DNA from: Candidatus Cloacimonadota bacterium
GTDB taxonomy: Bacteria > Cloacimonadota > Cloacimonadia > Cloacimonadales > Cloacimonadaceae
Assembly: GCA_023421135.1 (NCBI GenBank)
Contig: JAEZUG010000088.1
Span: 1 to 64,000 of the forward strand
Direction of reading: 5' to 3'
Length of the DNA stretch: 64,000 nt
The notes below the pieces were generated by a model. That model made no database searches, had not been told where the DNA came from, and worked only from the letters and a program-made list of their open reading frames with translations. Both the position numbers and the translations under genes were made by a program. This document shows positions 14,730 through 23,113 of this stretch, one piece after another. Every line of letters begins with the position of its first letter. The first letter of the stretch is position 1.

Positions 14730-17696
14730 CTACTTCATGAGGATCATCTTGCGGGTGCTGCTATATTTACCACCGGTGAGTTTGTAATAATACAAGCCGC
14801 TGGAGACGGGCTCACCACTGAGATCCGTCCCATCCCAGACCACACTGTGGGTGCCGGCTGCTTTGCTTTCATCCACCAGGCGCTTCACGAGCTGACCGCG
14901 CAGGTTATAGATTTCCAGACGAACCGGAACAGCAGTATCGAGGCTGAAGCTGATGGTTGTTTCAGGATTGAAGGGATTGGGATAGTTCTGATTGAGCCTT
15001 AGGTTTGGAGATGGCAGCAGGGGGTCATCGCTTGCCACGGATCCGGAGCCAAAAGCCTGAAGCTTCAGAGCCAGGAAATCAGTTACTGTATCGCCATCCA
15101 TGTCTTTACGATTGTGATATTCGTCCCAAAGGGCATAGGCTCTCTCGCCCCCGCCATTCATCATAATCCAGCGCACATTGGTGCCCGGATCGGTGATTGG
15201 CACAGGCAGCAGGCTATCAGGACCCTCCCCTGCCAGATTCAGATAAGCATAGAGACCCGGTTGATCAAACAGAAAATCCATATTTACATAGCTCATAAGG
15301 GCGGTGCCATTGTCAAAAGCGACCGCTGGGGAATTGCTGAGGGATACTGAACTTTCAATGAGCGGCTCCCGCATCCACAGAGGAGCTCCGGTGATCTCAC
15401 CATTGAGATATGCGCTTGTGGCAGGAAGAGCAGCGGAGAGATGCAGCGGACCAAAGGAGCTGGGAATCTGATAAAAGTTTTCCACATAATCGTTTTCTCC
15501 GATTATCACGCTCTCCTCATCCCAAAGATAAGCCCCCTCGCTGCTAATCTTTTGGCTGTAGATATGGAAGGGATAATCCAGTTGCAAGCCAGTCCAGGAG
15601 ATCACGAGGTCGTCTCCATCCAGATAGCCTTGTGGCACAAGCTGATAGATATTATCGCCCCCGATATTGCACACAGGGAGGCGGGGATTATCCCAGGCAC
15701 TGCTGCCATCGGGATTCAGAAGCTGCACCTCCAGGAGTGTATTATCTGCAGAATCCACCACTTCCAGAGTGTAGTATCTACCGCAGATATCCTTGAGGGA
15801 ATAATGGTAATCGGTGCCCATGTCATCTGCCAAAACTATACCGGAATTTCCCCATTGCAGCTCGCCATTTACAATCTTTTGAGCATAGACCACATTCGCA
15901 GCATTGGAATTATACTGGGTCCAGCCAACGTAAAAAGCACCGTTATCGTGAGATAGATGGATATTGCCCTCCAAGCTGTTGCTCGTGAACACAAGGACGC
16001 CATCCTCACCCCAAAGCAGATCTCCATTGGTATCGATCAATTGCATCCGCACCTCTATAGCAGAATTGTAAGAATCTATCCAAAGCACTGCCACGCGCCC
16101 TTGAAGATCCACTGCAGAGCAAAGCTTGGAATCTGCATTTTCCAAAGATCTCAATAAAGCTCCATTGGCTGGCAGCAGCGGAGTTCCGGAGGGATCTACC
16201 ACCTGATAGTAGATACTCTTTAGGAAAGGTTCCCGGAGGTCTTCCCACAAAATCGTGGTGCCGCCATCATGCTTATGAAGATTCATGCTACTGTAGTAAA
16301 TGTCTCCCGCCAGGCCGCCTATGATCAGGCGATCTTCCGGATCAGGGAGCAGAGCGTTGTTTGCTCCATAGATCTGCTGCTGTAGACAGAGATTTTCTCC
16401 CACCATACCCTGCCAAGCCAGCACCAGTCTGTCTCCCACAGTAAACATTGAAGCCAGGCGTTGAGGCCGGTTTGAAATGCAAGTATCGGTATTGAGCGGC
16501 GAAATCGCGCCGCTGCCGGAAAGCTGCACCAGGTCTATGCGGGGATGATAATTGGCTTGGTTTGTATAGGTGTTTTCCTCCCAGGAGATATAAGCACCCC
16601 CAGAGGTATCCGGAGCCAGCCTTACGTTTCTGGTTTCATAGAGGGATGTTGCCACCAAAAGACCACCCTCCTGCCAGAGAGGGCCGGTGGAGATATCTAT
16701 CTTTTGGGCTTTGACGACATGAGGTCCACCGGTAGTTTCAATCCAGGCAGTTAGCAGATCATCATCTGAGGCCCGCTGCAATCTGAGATCGCCAATATTG
16801 AAGCCGTAAGCTTGCGAGGCAAGGTAATAATCCGTAACGGGACCTGGCTCCTGCGCTATGACCTTCAAAGTTAGGTTCATAACATCGGTGAAATAGCTGG
16901 ATAAGAGCAGAATGTCTTGATTGGGAGACAGCAGGGCGTCATGAAAATAACTGATGGCATGATTGGGATAGGGATCCACGGGTGCCAAGTCCCGGGGAAG
17001 AGCTGCCGCCGAATAACGCATGTAAAAGCACTTGTTGCCAGCTCCAGAGGCCTGATAGACCATCATAAATTTGGCGTTTTCCATGGCAAGGATCTTGTAG
17101 CGTTCCTCGCTAAAGGGTGAATAGCTAAGCCTTCTGGGTTCATTCCAGATTGGTGCACCGCTTTGGCTTAGCTTAAAACAACTGATCTCATTATCTCCCC
17201 ATTGATTATCGCTCCAGGTAAAGAGTACAGAGTTGTCACTTAATTGTGTGATCTGTATATTTTGTTTACAGTGTTCGCCATCATCAATCAAGCGTCCGCT
17301 GGTGGGAGGATACAATACTCCGTTTTCTGTGAACACCTTGCTTCTCAGATCTCCAGAGGTATTGCTGCTATAATCCAGATAGGCAACGATATAACGGTTG
17401 TTATAGAGCCTGCTGATCACGGGCATATCCTGAGCACCGGCCTCCTGTGTGATCTGCAAAGGGGAATCCCAAAGCGCCACGCCATCGGAGCTGAATTTCT
17501 GTGCGTATATATCTCTGGATTCAGAGCTTAGATCGGTCCACACATAGACCATGGAGCCATCCGGACCCAAGGCATACTGTCCGGAGTAATCCACACTCAA
17601 AGATTCGCGGATCTTCACGCTGTTTTGCCAGATCGGTGCGGCACATATTGCGGTTGCTACCACCAGTAATAGTAGAACTAAAACACTCTTTTTCAT
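14730..17696 (-). CDS. large secreted propeller-like protein with T9SS-type tail
   Basis: Signal peptide at 1-19. The body (20-890) consists of repeated units of about 50 residues of the form '[VL]xWxDxxxxxxxIYxQKxxxxGxxLW'. This looks like a beta-propeller or blade repeat, as in secreted proteins of this phylum annotated only as hypothetical. The C-terminal 90 residues are the FlgD-like sorting domain ('NQNYPNPFNPETTISFSL', 'EIYNLRGQLV', 'WDGTDLSG', 'SGLYYYKL'). GGAGGAG sits directly before the ATG. A good -24/-12 candidate lies about 145 bp upstream. Function unknown; exported surface or extracellular protein. Confidence 0.75.
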   Translation of the reverse strand: MKKSVLVLLLLVVATAICAAPIWQNSVKIRESLSVDYSGQYALGPDGSMVYVWTDLSSESRDIYAQKFSSDGVALWDSPLQITQEAGAQDMPVISRLYNNRYIVAYLDYSSNTSGDLRSKVFTENGVLYPPTSGRLIDDGEHCKQNIQITQLSDNSVLFTWSDNQWGDNEISCFKLSQSGAPIWNEPRRLSYSPFSEERYKILAMENAKFMMVYQASGAGNKCFYMRYSAAALPRDLAPVDPYPNHAISYFHDALLSPNQDILLLSSYFTDVMNLTLKVIAQEPGPVTDYYLASQAYGFNIGDLRLQRASDDDLLTAWIETTGGPHVVKAQKIDISTGPLWQEGGLLVATSLYETRNVRLAPDTSGGAYISWEENTYTNQANYHPRIDLVQLSGSGAISPLNTDTCISNRPQRLASMFTVGDRLVLAWQGMVGENLCLQQQIYGANNALLPDPEDRLIIGGLAGDIYYSSMNLHKHDGGTTILWEDLREPFLKSIYYQVVDPSGTPLLPANGALLRSLENADSKLCSAVDLQGRVAVLWIDSYNSAIEVRMQLIDTNGDLLWGEDGVLVFTSNSLEGNIHLSHDNGAFYVGWTQYNSNAANVVYAQKIVNGELQWGNSGIVLADDMGTDYHYSLKDICGRYYTLEVVDSADNTLLEVQLLNPDGSSAWDNPRLPVCNIGGDNIYQLVPQGYLDGDDLVISWTGLQLDYPFHIYSQKISSEGAYLWDEESVIIGENDYVENFYQIPSSFGPLHLSAALPATSAYLNGEITGAPLWMREPLIESSVSLSNSPAVAFDNGTALMSYVNMDFLFDQPGLYAYLNLAGEGPDSLLPVPITDPGTNVRWIMMNGGGERAYALWDEYHNRKDMDGDTVTDFLALKLQAFGSGSVASDDPLLPSPNLRLNQNYPNPFNPETTISFSLDTAVPVRLEIYNLRGQLVKRLVDESKAAGTHSVVWDGTDLSGEPVSSGLYYYKLTGGKYSSTRKMILMK

Positions 17697-17842
17697 ATCT
17701 CCTCCAGGTTACTTTCGGGAGTCAAGTTCATCTTGCAAGACACCTGAAGTGCTTAAGAGAGCACATTATCAGATATCCAAGTTAGCGTCATGCGAATCTA
17801 TATGCTTGATTCATTTACTACAAATGCCAAAGGTGATGTAGG

Positions 17843-17860
17843 ATGCATAATACGTGCCAA
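17843..17860 (-). promoter_or_regulatory. sigma-54 promoter candidate for the 988-aa secreted protein
   Basis: On the minus strand the sequence is TTGGCACGTATTATGCAT. The -24 element is perfect (TTGGCACG), the -12 GC is at the exact 12-base offset, and TGCA is retained. It directs transcription toward the gene starting at 17696, with a leader of about 135 bases. Confidence 0.6.
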
Positions 17861-18157
17861 TCTTGCAGAATAGAACGCAGATGGCGCGGATGATTATAAT
17901 TTACAATGTACGATGTACAATGGGAATGCTTCGCGGGCTTGGGCTGCCCTTTATCTGGCCTTCCAATTCACCCCAAAGCCTCACTTTGTTCCGCCCTGTC
18001 TTTGGTCTGCCAATCTCCGAATTGGCAGAAACACACTGTCAGTGAACAGTGCTGCTGCGCTTTGGTAGAGGCGGTTGCCGTACCGCCTTTCTTAAGTGGT
18101 GAAGTGATGAAGTGGTGGAGTGTGTTGCGCTGCTCCGCGTCGTGGACAAGCTTCCGA

Positions 18158-18412
18158 TAGAACACTGATGACGCAGATGATTATGATTCACGCAGATCTA
18201 TCTCTTTCCAATCCTCTAATCCTTAAGTCCTCGTGAAAGGAATAGAACACTGATGACGCAGATGATTATGATTAGAAGGATAAACAGAACTTGGTCTGCC
18301 AATCTCCGAATTGGCAGAAGTTACCGATAGAACTCTGACAACCTGATCTACCTGATTTACCTGATCAATAATAGAACACTGATGACGCAGATGATTATGA
18401 TTCACGCAGATA
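18158..18412. repeat. three GAACACTGATGACGCAGATG repeats
   Basis: Copies at 18158-18198, 18243-18273 and 18372-18412 are followed by related 'CCTTAA..TCCTCGTGAAAGGAATAGAAC' linkers (about 18213-18247 and 18430-18462). A fourth copy with the same linker is at 54165-54230, on the other side of the defence island. Confidence 0.75.
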
Positions 18413-18608
18413 TATCTCCTTCTAATCCTGTAATCCTTAAAATCCTCGTGAAAGGAATAGAACTCAAGATGATTGGATAGACTGCTATCGTCCCCTGTAG
18501 GGGCAGACCTGTGTGTCTGCTCTATAAGCCCTGAAGGGGCGAACCTCTGATAGCGATGGGCGGCAGCCCGTCGATCTGGGCAGCTTACGTTTATCGATAA
18601 AACAAATA

Positions 18609-18662
18609 TCCCTCACCCCCCTGTCATGAAAACCGAGGTTTTCATGACAGGGGAGTGAGGGA
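18609..18662. repeat. 54-bp near-perfect hairpin
   Basis: Two 26-base arms (18609-18634 and 18637-18662) are reverse complements with one mismatch and only two bases between them. The arms contain CTGTCATGAAAACC and its complement. Nothing else in the window has a stem this long. No T-run follows on either strand. Confidence 0.9.
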
Positions 18663-18720
18663 TTAAACCATAATTCTTGTTTATCCGGCGCATGACCCGG
18701 GGTTCCGCTCCTCCACCCCA

Positions 18721-18740
18721 CCAAACCGCAAGCGGTTTGG
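18721..18740. repeat. perfect 20-bp palindrome
   Basis: CCAAACCGC and GCGGTTTGG flank two adenines. It is intergenic and part of the repeat mosaic, with no neighbouring promoter that would suggest an operator. Confidence 0.7.
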
Positions 18741-19080
18741 CGAGGACACCGGTCGCTTCACCCCGGGCTATAGAATGTCGCTCCTCCGGAGCTGGCGGGG
18801 ATTTTATCGGGTGCTCCGGATACTACCTGAAATGCCGTTCCTTCGGAACTCTGGGGGTATTGATTGAACAAAAGAATCCGTACCGACGGTTCTGTTCCGA
18901 GGGGCTTACGCACCCTCGCTATGATCTTTCGCCCGCAAGGGGCTTTGTCCACAGGTTGATTTACTCCGGAGCTGGCGGGCAGACACGCAGGTCTGCACCT
19001 ACAGGACTGTGGCTTTAGTCTCCCAGCTCCACACGTACGGTCTAATCCCTAGTCCCTAATCCCTAATCACTAAGCGAAGC

Positions 19081-19155
19081 CGCAGTCTCCCAGCTTCACA
19101 CTTACCGGACTTGTCACTTGTCACTCGTCACTTGCACTCTCTGTTCACTGTTCAC
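19081..19155. repeat. GTCACTTGTCACTCG composite repeat
   Basis: The order is CGCAGTCTCCCAGCT, ACTTACCGGACTTGTC, then GTCACTT/GTCACTC units and GTTCACTGTTCAC. The same order is present at 54294-54480 (two copies) and, reversed, at 63335-63403. In each case it abuts or overlaps the 3' end or intergenic flank of genes. Confidence 0.8.
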
Positions 19156-19156
19156 A

Positions 19157-19609
19157 TCACCAGGCCATCCCCCGCACCGGAGCGCTTTCGGTCACATATT
19201 CGTTGATCCTGGCTTTTAGTACGTTAAACTCCATCTCGTGGCAGTTATCGTTGTTGAACCGGCTCATAATAGAGCTCATGGGAACATAAACCAAGCGGCT
19301 TCCCCCGCTATACTCGTCACGCCAGTAGGCACCGACATACTTCACGGCCTTGAGCTGACCAATCCGCGTCACCTGAATTGACAATTCCCAATCCGCCTGT
19401 ACGTAGAGGATGATGGCAGCCGCCCAGGCTACCCAGGCATTGGCCTGAGCTTCGTCTCCCGAAAAACCTTTGGGGATCCAATAGACATCTCCGTCATGGT
19501 AGTCAATCTTGCCGTTGTAATAAAGCGTGTTCAGGACATCGTCAAAACTTATAGCGCTCAACAGAGCAATGTAGCAAAACAAAAACAGAAGCAAAGCAAT
19601 TCTTTTCAT
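19157..19609 (-). CDS. small secreted protein of unknown function
   Basis: A clear signal peptide (residues 1-19, 'LLFLFCYIALLSA') precedes a 130-residue mature protein. It has a single cysteine, many aromatic residues ('GAYWRDEYSGGSRLVYVP') and no recognised domain. GGGAGG precedes the ATG by four bases. It lies downstream of mnmE on the same strand, but a repeat-containing gap of 251 bp makes a separate transcript likely. Confidence 0.65.
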   Translation of the reverse strand: MKRIALLLFLFCYIALLSAISFDDVLNTLYYNGKIDYHDGDVYWIPKGFSGDEAQANAWVAWAAAIILYVQADWELSIQVTRIGQLKAVKYVGAYWRDEYSGGSRLVYVPMSSIMSRFNNDNCHEMEFNVLKARINEYVTESAPVRGMAW

Positions 19610-19860
19610 GATCGCCTCCCACTTTTATTGTTTATTATAGCCGATGCGGAGACAAAGGCAAGGCTAAAGGGGATTATCTTGGTTCTGAGTAACTCACTGG
19701 AGTGGATATCCTTCCACTATACCCAGGAGCTCGGACAAGAGAAGGTGAGAGGTGGGGGGGATACTGACTGTGCTGCGCAGCTCTTGTCACTGGTCACTGG
19801 TCACTCCCAGAAAAGCGACAAGATGTCGCTTCCACTCTGTTCACTGTTCACTGACTAGGG
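19610..19860. other. 251-bp gap after mnmE
   Basis: Contains GTCACT-type units (about 19786-19806) and the AAGCGACA palindrome (19812-19836), which on the minus strand forms a hairpin followed by TTCT about 30 bp past the mnmE stop. No ORF of interest. Confidence 0.55.
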
Positions 19861-21249
19861 TCACTTCCCAATGCAGAAATTGGCGAAGATCTCCCCCAGC
19901 ATGTCTTCGCCGGCGGTGGTGCCCAGGATTTCCTGCAGGGCGGAGGCGGCTTCGATGAGGTCGAAGGCGATGAATTCGTAGCCCAGGTCGCTCTGATATG
20001 CCTTTAGTGACTCCTTGAGTGAGGTTATCGAGCGCTTCAGAGCTGCCAGTTGACGGCTATTGGTCACCAGCGCACCCTGAGGCAGCTCGCGGGGGAGCTG
20101 CAAGCGGTTCAGAATCTCGTTTTGCAGCGGCTGCAGTCCATGTTCCAGAACCGTGGAAAGAGGTAGCAGATTATCCGGCAGATTATGGGATTGCAAGTAG
20201 TTATACCATTCTTCCGCCGAGGGTAGGCTGTCGAATCCTGCCAGATCGATCTTGCTGAGGAGAGGGATCAGGCGAGGGTCATCGGCTGAGATCCCGGCAG
20301 GTGCCGAGCTGCTAAGTCCAGTGCTGCTGCTATCCTGCAGGTAGAGGATCAGGTCTGCGCTTTCTAAAAGCTTGTGAGTCTTGGAAATACCCATCTGTTC
20401 TATGCTGTCCTCAGAAAGCCGTAAGCCGGCTGTATCGAAGACTATCAGCTTGTAGCCGGCGAGCTGAACGTGCTCTTCCAGATAGTCGCGCGTGGTGCCG
20501 GGTTGGGGGCTGACCAGGGCGCGGTCTTCCTCCAGGAAAGCGTTGAAGAGTGAGGATTTACCAGCATTGGGTGCTCCTGCCAGGCAAAGGCGGATGCCTT
20601 CGCGGATGAACTTGCCGCCTCTGCTCTTCTCTGCCAGAGCCTCTGAAGCGGCAATAATACCGGAAAGCTCTATCTCAAAGGCAGATAGATCCAGTGGCAG
20701 GTCTTGATCCGAGAAGTCTATGGCCAGCTCTATTCTGATCCTGGCTTGGCGAATGCGCTCCAATAGCTCAGTCAAAGCCGTAGTGAGCTTGCCCTTCAGT
20801 TGCTGCAGAGCAGAGGCTTCCGCCTTCTCGCCCTCGGCGGTGATGAGATCGTTAACCGCTTCCGCCTGAATGAGATCGAGCTTGCCATTGAGATAGGCTC
20901 TGCGGGTGAATTCTCCAGGGGTGGCCAGCCGGCAATCCAGCAGCAGATCTTCCAGGATGCGGGCGACGATGAGGGGGTTGCCATGACAGCTCAGTTCAAC
21001 CGTATCCTCTCCCGTATAACTATGTGGGGCAATGAATTTGTAGAGCAGCACCTCATCCAGGGCCGTGCCGTTTTGGGAGACATAACAGCCGTAGATGATG
21101 CTGTGGGAGGTGCTGGAGAGCAGCTTTTCCGGATGGTCAAAACGGGAGGCTGCCAGCTCAATTGCTCCTTTCCCGCTGATTCTAATAAGGCTAACGGCTG
21201 CCTGTCCCGGAGCACTGAGCGGGGCGCAGATGATATCTGTGAAAGTCAT
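19861..21249 (-). CDS. mnmE: tRNA uridine-5-carboxymethylaminomethyl modification GTPase MnmE
   Basis: With MnmG, MnmE modifies U34 of certain tRNAs using a folate-derived one-carbon unit. The N-terminal folate-binding domain begins 'DIICAPLSAPGQAAVSLIRISG'. The helical region is split by the G domain (about residues 215-375: 'GAPNAGKSSLFN', 'DTAGLR', 'SKID'). The C-terminal 'FCIGK' carries the family's invariant cysteine. Its ATG overlaps the dxs stop by four bases, so it is the last gene of the yggS-dxs operon. Confidence 0.96.
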   Translation of the reverse strand: MTFTDIICAPLSAPGQAAVSLIRISGKGAIELAASRFDHPEKLLSSTSHSIIYGCYVSQNGTALDEVLLYKFIAPHSYTGEDTVELSCHGNPLIVARILEDLLLDCRLATPGEFTRRAYLNGKLDLIQAEAVNDLITAEGEKAEASALQQLKGKLTTALTELLERIRQARIRIELAIDFSDQDLPLDLSAFEIELSGIIAASEALAEKSRGGKFIREGIRLCLAGAPNAGKSSLFNAFLEEDRALVSPQPGTTRDYLEEHVQLAGYKLIVFDTAGLRLSEDSIEQMGISKTHKLLESADLILYLQDSSSTGLSSSAPAGISADDPRLIPLLSKIDLAGFDSLPSAEEWYNYLQSHNLPDNLLPLSTVLEHGLQPLQNEILNRLQLPRELPQGALVTNSRQLAALKRSITSLKESLKAYQSDLGYEFIAFDLIEAASALQEILGTTAGEDMLGEIFANFCIGK

Positions 21250-23105
21250 CGGTTCTGATTGAAGATAATATCTGCCAGAAGCTCCGGATCCAGACCTAGC
21301 ATGTCATTGAGCTGGTTGATCTTGCCATGTGGAACAAACTCATCCGGATAGCCAAAGTTATGCACTTTACAGGCTTCTTTGGCCAAGAGCTGAGCGATTG
21401 TGCTGCCGATGCCACCCAAGCGGCTATTTGTTTCAAAAGTATAGATATGATGGCAGATACGCCCCAGATCAAGTAGCAGCTCTTCATCCAAAGGTTTGAG
21501 TGAGACCAGGTCGATAAGCCGGGCCGGCAGTCCTTTCTCAGCCAGTCTGGCCTGTACTCTCTGCGCCAACGGAAGGCTGTCTCCGGCTGAGACCAGGGCT
21601 ATCTCTCCTTGTTTATGTAGTTGCAATGCTATGCCAGGGATAAACTTGTAATCTTCCACATTCTCGCAATTTGCAGTCCCTCTGGGGTAACGGATGGCGA
21701 TGGGGCCATCCTTGTAGGCAGCGGCATATTCCAGGATGGCTTCCAGTTGCTGCGCGCTGGAAGGGGCAAAGAATTGCAGATTGGGCACGAAGTTCAGGAA
21801 CGAGATGTCGAAAGCACCGTGGTGCGTGGCGCCGTCTTCGCCCACCAGGCCGGCTCTGTCTATACAGAAAACTACGGGGAGGCGAGGCAGGGCAACATCG
21901 TGAATGATCTGATCCAGAGCTCTCTGAAAGAAGGTGGAATAGATTGCCACAAAAGGTTTTGCACCTCCTGCGGCCATACCTGCTGCGAGGGTCACGGCGT
22001 GTTGTTCGGCGATGCCGACATCAAAGAATTGCTCGGGCAGGGCTGCCTCGAAACCGGAGAGGCCGGTGCCTGCTCCCATGGCGGCAGAGATGGCAACGAT
22101 ATTCTTGTTGTCCTTGGCGAGCAGCGTGAGTTTATTGCCCATGACCTCGCTCCAGCTTTCCTTGCCGCTGCATTGGGTTTTGCCGCTTTTGGGATCAAAT
22201 CCGCCCACACCGTGGAATAGCGAGGCGTTGCGCTCGGCGGGCTGGTAGCCTTTGCCCTTGCGGGTGACGAGGTGGATGAGCACAGGGCCGACCATGTAAT
22301 TCTTTACGCGCCTGAGGATTGCCATCACCTGCTCGATATTGTGGCCGTCGATGGGGCCGACGTATTTGAGCCCGAGATCTTCAAAGATGATGTTGGGCAC
22401 CAGGATATTGATCATGGATTCCTCCAGCTTTTGAGCGCCATAGATGAAACGGCGGCGGATGCTGGAAGGCAGACTGTGGCTGATATCCCAGATCTGTTTT
22501 TTGAGGGAGTTATACTCACGGCTGGCGAGCATGCGCGCCATGTATTTCTGAAGGCCGCCCACGTTTTTGGAAATGGACATGGCGTTGTCGTTCAAGATCA
22601 CGATGAACTTATTGGGCTGGAGGTGTCCGGCATGGTTGAGGGCTTCAAAGCTCATGCCTCCGGTGAGGGCGCCATCTCCGATCACCGCAATGCAGTGACC
22701 TCGCTCGCCTTTCAGATCGCGGGCGCAGGCCAGGCCCAGAGCGGCAGAGATGGAGGTGCTGGAGTGGCCGGTGCTAAAGTGGTCGTAAGGGCTTTCATCG
22801 CGGTTTGTGAAGCCGCTGATCCCGCCCAAGGTGCGCAGAGTGTCAAAGCGCTGGTTGCGTCCGGTGAGTATCTTCCAGGCATAGGCTTGGTGACCAACGT
22901 CCCAGACAATCTTATCTTGTTTGAAATCAAATACTTTGAGCAGGGCAATGGTGAAATCCACCGCACCCAGACTGGGTGCTATGTGGCCACCGTTGTGCGA
23001 AACCACGCCCACGATGCGCTTGCGGGTTTCGGCTGCCAGGGTCTTGAGCTCTTCATCGGAGAGCTTCTTTAAGTCGGATGGATCGTTGATTCTTTCCAGG
23101 ATCAT
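21246..23105 (-). CDS. dxs: 1-deoxy-D-xylulose-5-phosphate synthase
   Basis: Dxs condenses pyruvate and glyceraldehyde-3-phosphate with thiamine diphosphate and opens the non-mevalonate isoprenoid pathway. Visible motifs are 'DVGHQAYAWKILTGR', the ThDP/Mg site 'AVIGDGALTGGMSFEALNHAG' with 'NDNAMSIS', and the transketolase-type 'FDVGIAEQHAVTLAAGMA' and 'DRAGLVGEDGATHHGAFDISFL'. The C-terminal transketolase domain is complete. The first ATG of the open frame (23207) lacks a ribosome site and lies inside the preceding gene. The ATG at 23105 has a perfect AGGAGG five bases upstream and gives 619 residues, the normal family length. Confidence 0.97.
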   Translation of the reverse strand: MILERINDPSDLKKLSDEELKTLAAETRKRIVGVVSHNGGHIAPSLGAVDFTIALLKVFDFKQDKIVWDVGHQAYAWKILTGRNQRFDTLRTLGGISGFTNRDESPYDHFSTGHSSTSISAALGLACARDLKGERGHCIAVIGDGALTGGMSFEALNHAGHLQPNKFIVILNDNAMSISKNVGGLQKYMARMLASREYNSLKKQIWDISHSLPSSIRRRFIYGAQKLEESMINILVPNIIFEDLGLKYVGPIDGHNIEQVMAILRRVKNYMVGPVLIHLVTRKGKGYQPAERNASLFHGVGGFDPKSGKTQCSGKESWSEVMGNKLTLLAKDNKNIVAISAAMGAGTGLSGFEAALPEQFFDVGIAEQHAVTLAAGMAAGGAKPFVAIYSTFFQRALDQIIHDVALPRLPVVFCIDRAGLVGEDGATHHGAFDISFLNFVPNLQFFAPSSAQQLEAILEYAAAYKDGPIAIRYPRGTANCENVEDYKFIPGIALQLHKQGEIALVSAGDSLPLAQRVQARLAEKGLPARLIDLVSLKPLDEELLLDLGRICHHIYTFETNSRLGGIGSTIAQLLAKEACKVHNFGYPDEFVPHGKINQLNDMLGLDPELLADIIFNQNR

Positions 23106-23113
23106 GTTTCCTC

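Larger units (their letters stand above)
17697..19156. other. 1.46-kb repeat graveyard
   Basis: I see no gene. After the sigma-54-like promoter of the upstream gene, the region is a mosaic of short repeats: TTGGTCTGCCAATC palindromes (18001-18030, 18291-18319), GAACACTGATGACGCAGATG units (18158-18198, 18243-18273, 18372-18412), GGGGCAGAC palindromes (18497-18520, 18975-19002), a 54-bp near-perfect hairpin (18609-18662), a 20-bp palindrome (18721-18740), two CTCCGGAGCTGGCGGG copies (about 18783-18799 and 18964-18979), a GTTCC-type repeat (18821-18851) and the GTCACTTGTCACTCG block (19081-19155). Confidence 0.75.
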
